A stretch of DNA of 64,000 bases from assembly GCA_023416735.1 (NCBI GenBank), contig JAEZGX010000014.1:62001-126000 (forward strand). The letters are read 5' to 3'. Below, in pieces: positions 60,942-64,000 of the stretch. The notes under the pieces are model-generated. The model searched no databases and was not told where the DNA came from. It saw only the letters and a list, made by a program, of their open reading frames with translations. This stretch comes from Verrucomicrobiota bacterium (GTDB lineage Bacteria; Verrucomicrobiota; Verrucomicrobiia; Opitutales; Opitutaceae). The position numbers and the translations under genes are program-made. Within the stretch, counting starts at the first letter, position 1. Each line of letters begins with the position of its first letter.

Positions 60942-62363
60942 GTGAGCGTGCCCGTCACAGAGGCTGCGCGCCCCAGAACATTCCAGCGTCTGCCAGCCGA
61001 GTGGTTCTTCGCCGCGGCCTTCGCTGTCGTCGGCGTGTGGGTTTACCATCGCACGCCCACTAATTGGACCCCTTTCGATGTAGCGTTCTACCGCGCACTC
61101 GCACTCGCCTTCGGCTCAGGCTTCGTCGTCATGATCGCCGTCGCTCACGGCGCATCGCTCCTCCGTAACGTCCCCGCCCCCGATCGTCGCACGTGCACAT
61201 GGACCGCCGGCGCGCTCGCCCTGCTCGCGACGTTCGCCCTGTTTCTCCTGATCCACACGAGCGGCCCCGCGCACAACCGCGTGCTCGAAGCCGCGGCACT
61301 CAGCACGACGTTCGTCGCACTCGGGCTGACGATTTTCCTTCCCGTGGCCGGCCTCGTTCAACCGCGTGATGTCGCCCGCGCGCTCACCCAAGCGCTCTCT
61401 CTGTGGGCTCCCTTCTTAGCCTACCACGTCTTCGCCGGCTTCTGCCTCACCGCCAATCGACTCGCCACACCGTTCGTATGGGATCCCGTGCTGCTGCGGA
61501 TGGACCTTTCGCTCGGTTTCAATGCCAGCCAGATCGCGCACGCCTGGCACTACCACGCCCCGTGGATTCGCCAGTTCAGCTACATTGGTTACGCGCTGCT
61601 TGGGCTCATGATCGCCCTCGTGATCGCGCGGCTTCAAATCGCGCGCGCCTGGGCGCACGCGCGGCGCGCCCTCCTCGCCAGTTTCCTCGTCGGTGTGCTC
61701 GGTCTCGGCTGCTACCAACTCGCCCCAGCCATCGGCCCGCTCTACGCCTTCCCCGCTCTCTACCGCGACCTCGATGCGCCTGTTCACCGGGTCGAAGCGG
61801 GCATCGCGCTCGAAGAGGCGCTCACCGGTCCTGACCGCGTTCGTCTCGCGCCCCGCCAGCTCCGCAACGCCATGCCTTCGTTGCACACCGCGTGGGCCCT
61901 CGTCTCGCTCGCTTCCGCGTGGCACTGGCGCCGCCGCTTCTTCTGGTGGTGCCTGCCTCTCGGTTTCCTGCAAATCGCCACCACGCTCACGCTTGGTTAT
62001 CACTACGTCGTCGACCTCCTCGCCGCCGTGCCGTTCGCCGTCCTCTGCTGGTGGATCGCCGATCGCGCGATCCGTCTCACCCCGCCGGCGGCCGACGAAC
62101 CGCTCCCCGCGACCGTCCCCAACCGCTGGCTTCCCCTTTCTCTCCTCGTTTCCACCGGCACTCTCCTCGTCTGGGCCGCACTCGCTCCGCTCTCGCCGTG
62201 GCTCGCCTGGCCCCTTGCCCTCCTCGTCGTCGTCGCCCCGTGTTACTCCGCTCTCAGAGGATTCTGCGCCGCACGTCTGCCGCGCAAACGACCGCTCAAT
62301 TCTCCCACGCCCACGGAGGCGGTTCCAACACCACTCCCATCTCCCGATTCACCGCCCGCGTAG
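60942..62363 (+). CDS. PAP2_3-family membrane phosphatase, module 2
   Basis: The 473-residue polytopic protein is the stand-alone equivalent of the N-terminal half of the fused gene at 56093. It has about 10-12 membrane helices and the PAP2 motifs AMPSLHTAWALVSLASAWHW near 310 and TLTLGYHYVVDLLAAVPFAV near 348. ELAPAIGPLYAF-type sequence is in the loop before the first motif. The GTG start is uncertain (a second GTG at 60948 is possible). Such enzymes act on lipid or polyprenyl phosphates; the substrate is unknown. It ends 44 bp before the SpeE-like pseudogene. Confidence 0.82.
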   Translation: MSVPVTEAARPRTFQRLPAEWFFAAAFAVVGVWVYHRTPTNWTPFDVAFYRALALAFGSGFVVMIAVAHGASLLRNVPAPDRRTCTWTAGALALLATFALFLLIHTSGPAHNRVLEAAALSTTFVALGLTIFLPVAGLVQPRDVARALTQALSLWAPFLAYHVFAGFCLTANRLATPFVWDPVLLRMDLSLGFNASQIAHAWHYHAPWIRQFSYIGYALLGLMIALVIARLQIARAWAHARRALLASFLVGVLGLGCYQLAPAIGPLYAFPALYRDLDAPVHRVEAGIALEEALTGPDRVRLAPRQLRNAMPSLHTAWALVSLASAWHWRRRFFWWCLPLGFLQIATTLTLGYHYVVDLLAAVPFAVLCWWIADRAIRLTPPAADEPLPATVPNRWLPLSLLVSTGTLLVWAALAPLSPWLAWPLALLVVVAPCYSALRGFCAARLPRKRPLNSPTPTEAVPTPLPSPDSPPA

Positions 62364-62405
62364 CGCATATCCCCATACACTCCCAAAGCACCGACCGCGC
62401 CTCCG
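62303..62405. repeat. Dispersed ~100-bp repeat, copy B
   Basis: This copy matches 53269-53370 over about 100 bp (CAACACCAC, TTCACCGC, CGCGTAGC, ATACACTCC in the same order and spacing). It covers the end of the PAP2 gene and the gap before the MFS/SpeE remnant. Confidence 0.75.
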
Positions 62406-62407
62406 CC

Positions 62408-63986
62408 ATGCCGCTCACTCCCACCCACCGCCCGATCCTCACCGACGGCGCTCGGGAACGTTTGCTGGCAGGCGCCGTTTTCTGCTCCGGCGGGATCGCA
62501 CTGGTGCTGGAACAGATCTGCGAAAAATACCTTTCCACCCTCGTGGGCTCGAGCCGTTCCGCCTCGACGATCGTGCTCGCGGTCTACTTCACCGGTCTCG
62601 CGCTCGGCGCCTGGCTTTGTCCAAAAAATCCCTCCGGGGCGCCGCGCCGCCTCGTCCTGCTGGAAGGTTTCATCGCGGCGTGGGCCGTAGTCGTCGGTCT
62701 GGCTTTTTTCGCCACCGACCGCGCGCTCGGTCACTGGCTGTCACAGGCTGACCGAGGAATCCGCGACTCCCGGCCACGCCGTGGGCTCGCTCTGCGCTGC
62801 CAACATCGTGGGCTGCATCGCCGGCGCGCTGGTGTCCGGTTTCCTTCTCATCCCGGCCTTCGGCGCCGAACGCGCCCTGCAAGGACTTGTCCTCCTCGCG
62901 GCCGCCGGATGGCTCGCCTTGGCGCTCCGGCGACCGCGGCGCCTCGATTGGTTTGTGCCGGGCACGATCGGCCTCGGCCTGCTGGCCGTGCTTCCGGCTT
63001 GGGATCGACTCCGACTCACCAGCGGCCACGCGGTCTACCTGCAGGAGTCTCCCCTCCCGGCCGGCACCCGGCTTACGTTTTTCCGCGAAGATTTCGCCGC
63101 GGGCTTCGTCACGGTCATCGAACGACCGCGACGCAACCACACCGCACCCACGCGCGTGTTACTCCAGAACGGCAAATTTGACGCTAACGATGGCGGGGAA
63201 ATGCACGCCCAAATCGGCTTCGCCCTTGTCACCGCACTGCACACGCCCGCGACAAATCGCGCGCTGGTCATCGGCTGCGGATCGGGTCAGACGCTATCGG
63301 TGATCGACCGCCTCGGTTTCGAACACGTCGACCTCGCCGAAATATCCCCCGCCCACCTCGACGCCGCCCGGACCCAGTTCGCCCACATCAACGCAGCCGT
63401 GCTCGACCGCCCGCATGTTAGCGTCCACGTTGAGGACGGACGCAACCATCTCCTGCGTTCCCCCGCGCTCTTCGACGCGATCCAGATCGAACTCTCCTCC
63501 ATCTGGTTCGCAGGCGCCACGAATCTTTATTCCCGCGAATTCTACGCGCTCGCCCGCACGCGTCTCGCCCCCGGCGGCGTGCTGGTGCAGTGGATCCAGC
63601 TCCATCACCTCACCTCCCGCGAGCTCGCCTCCATCCTCGCCACCGCGCAGGCGGAGTTTCCCTTTGTGTCGGTCTGGCGGGTGGACTCGCAGGCGTGCCT
63701 CCTGGCTTCCGAAACGGCGCCGGTTTTCAATCACCGGGTGTGGGAAAAATGGCGCGACGATCCCGAACTCGCCGCAGAGCGCCGCATCACCGGGCTGACC
63801 AACCCCGAGTCATTCGCCGCCATGGAACTCGTCTCCGCCGCCCGGCTGCCCGCCCTGCTCGCCGGCACGCCCTCCGTGATCAACACCGATCGCAACCGCT
63901 GGCTCGAATTCCAAACCCCCAAATACTACCTCGACCGCCGCAATCTCCCCGCGGCCAATCTGCGCTGGTTTGAGTCCCTCCGGTAA
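62408..63986 (+). pseudogene. MFS-like/spermidine-synthase-like gene with internal deletion and frameshift
   Basis: From 62408 to about 62745 the frame encodes the start of the MFS-like part (LLAGAVFCSGGIALVLEQIC...RALGHWL). It then jumps directly to sequence matching the end of the MFS-like part and the spermidine-synthase-like domain (GSLCAANIVGCIAGALVSGF; ALVIGCGSGQTLSVIDRLGF; IQIELSSIWFAGATNLYSRE). Compared with the fused gene about 750 bp is missing, roughly from 57803 to 58553 in that copy. The join changes frame. The second part can be read from a GTG at 62781 as a 401-residue SpeE-like protein. Intact C-terminal enzyme, broken transporter-like half. Confidence 0.8.
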
Positions 63987-64000
63987 CCACTCGCACACCC

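Noticed and set aside
62296..62538. 80-residue minus-strand frame over repeat copy B
   Set aside because: Similarity to the end of the nuclease-like protein comes only from the DNA repeat; the rest is antisense to the MFS/SpeE remnant.

Overview
The window is a piece of a high-GC bacterial chromosome. The gene content suggests a Verrucomicrobiota member, probably Opitutaceae-like. This is inferred from a PEP-CTERM exosortase substrate, secreted 3-keto-disaccharide hydrolase (DUF1080) proteins, a TPR/ExbB/ExbD/TonB cassette, alanine-lysine-rich extensions on ribosomal proteins, and many short palindromic or simple-word spacers. No 16S rRNA gene or other direct taxonomic marker is present.

Region 1 (1-33341, almost all minus strand) is a fused transcription/translation supercluster. 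In transcription order it reads tRNA-Thr, tuf, tRNA-Trp, secE, nusG, rplK, rplA, rplJ, rplL, rpoB, rpoC, rpsL, rpsG, fusA, rpsJ, rplC, rplD, rplW, rplB, rpsS, rplV, rpsC, rplP, rpmC, rpsQ, rplN, rplX, rplE, rpsN, rpsH, rplF, rplR, rpsE, rplO, secY, a degenerate adenylate-kinase-like gene, map, rpsM, rpsK, rpsD, rpoA, rplQ. Strong hairpin terminators lie after rpoC and rplQ, and further ones precede rpsL. A hairpin sits between rplL and rpoB. rpmD, infA and rpmJ are missing from their usual places. The gene in the adk position has lost the P-loop, and RpoC has lost three of the four cysteines of its second zinc site. A zinc-ribbon membrane protein and a partial membrane protein follow rplQ at the left edge.

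Region 2 (33460-53968) is a housekeeping and envelope region with genes on both strands: a TPR-ExbB-ExbD-TonB-like energy-transduction operon, LemA plus M48 membrane protease, a GT-C-like membrane protein, SufE, TatD, TcdA, two DUF1080 proteins, a monooxygenase-like protein, an iron-dependent alcohol dehydrogenase, a nicotinamide-riboside salvage pair (NadR-type kinase and PnuC), Hsp33, a porin, a transglutaminase-like protein whose catalytic His is replaced by Arg, and a PD-(D/E)XK-like protein.

Region 3 (54138-63986, plus strand) is the most unusual part. It holds two diverged tandem copies of one module: a 256-residue LuxR-type regulator, then a lux-box-like palindrome placed identically against a -35/-10 promoter, then a PAP2_3 membrane phosphatase joined or adjacent to an MFS-like/spermidine-synthase-like protein. 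Module 1 also carries a PEP-CTERM protein and has PAP2 and MFS/SpeE fused in one gene, interrupted by a one-base frameshift. Module 2 has them as two genes, and the second has lost about 750 bp internally. I infer a regulator-operator-target system, possibly acting at the cell envelope. The function of the targets is not known from sequence alone.
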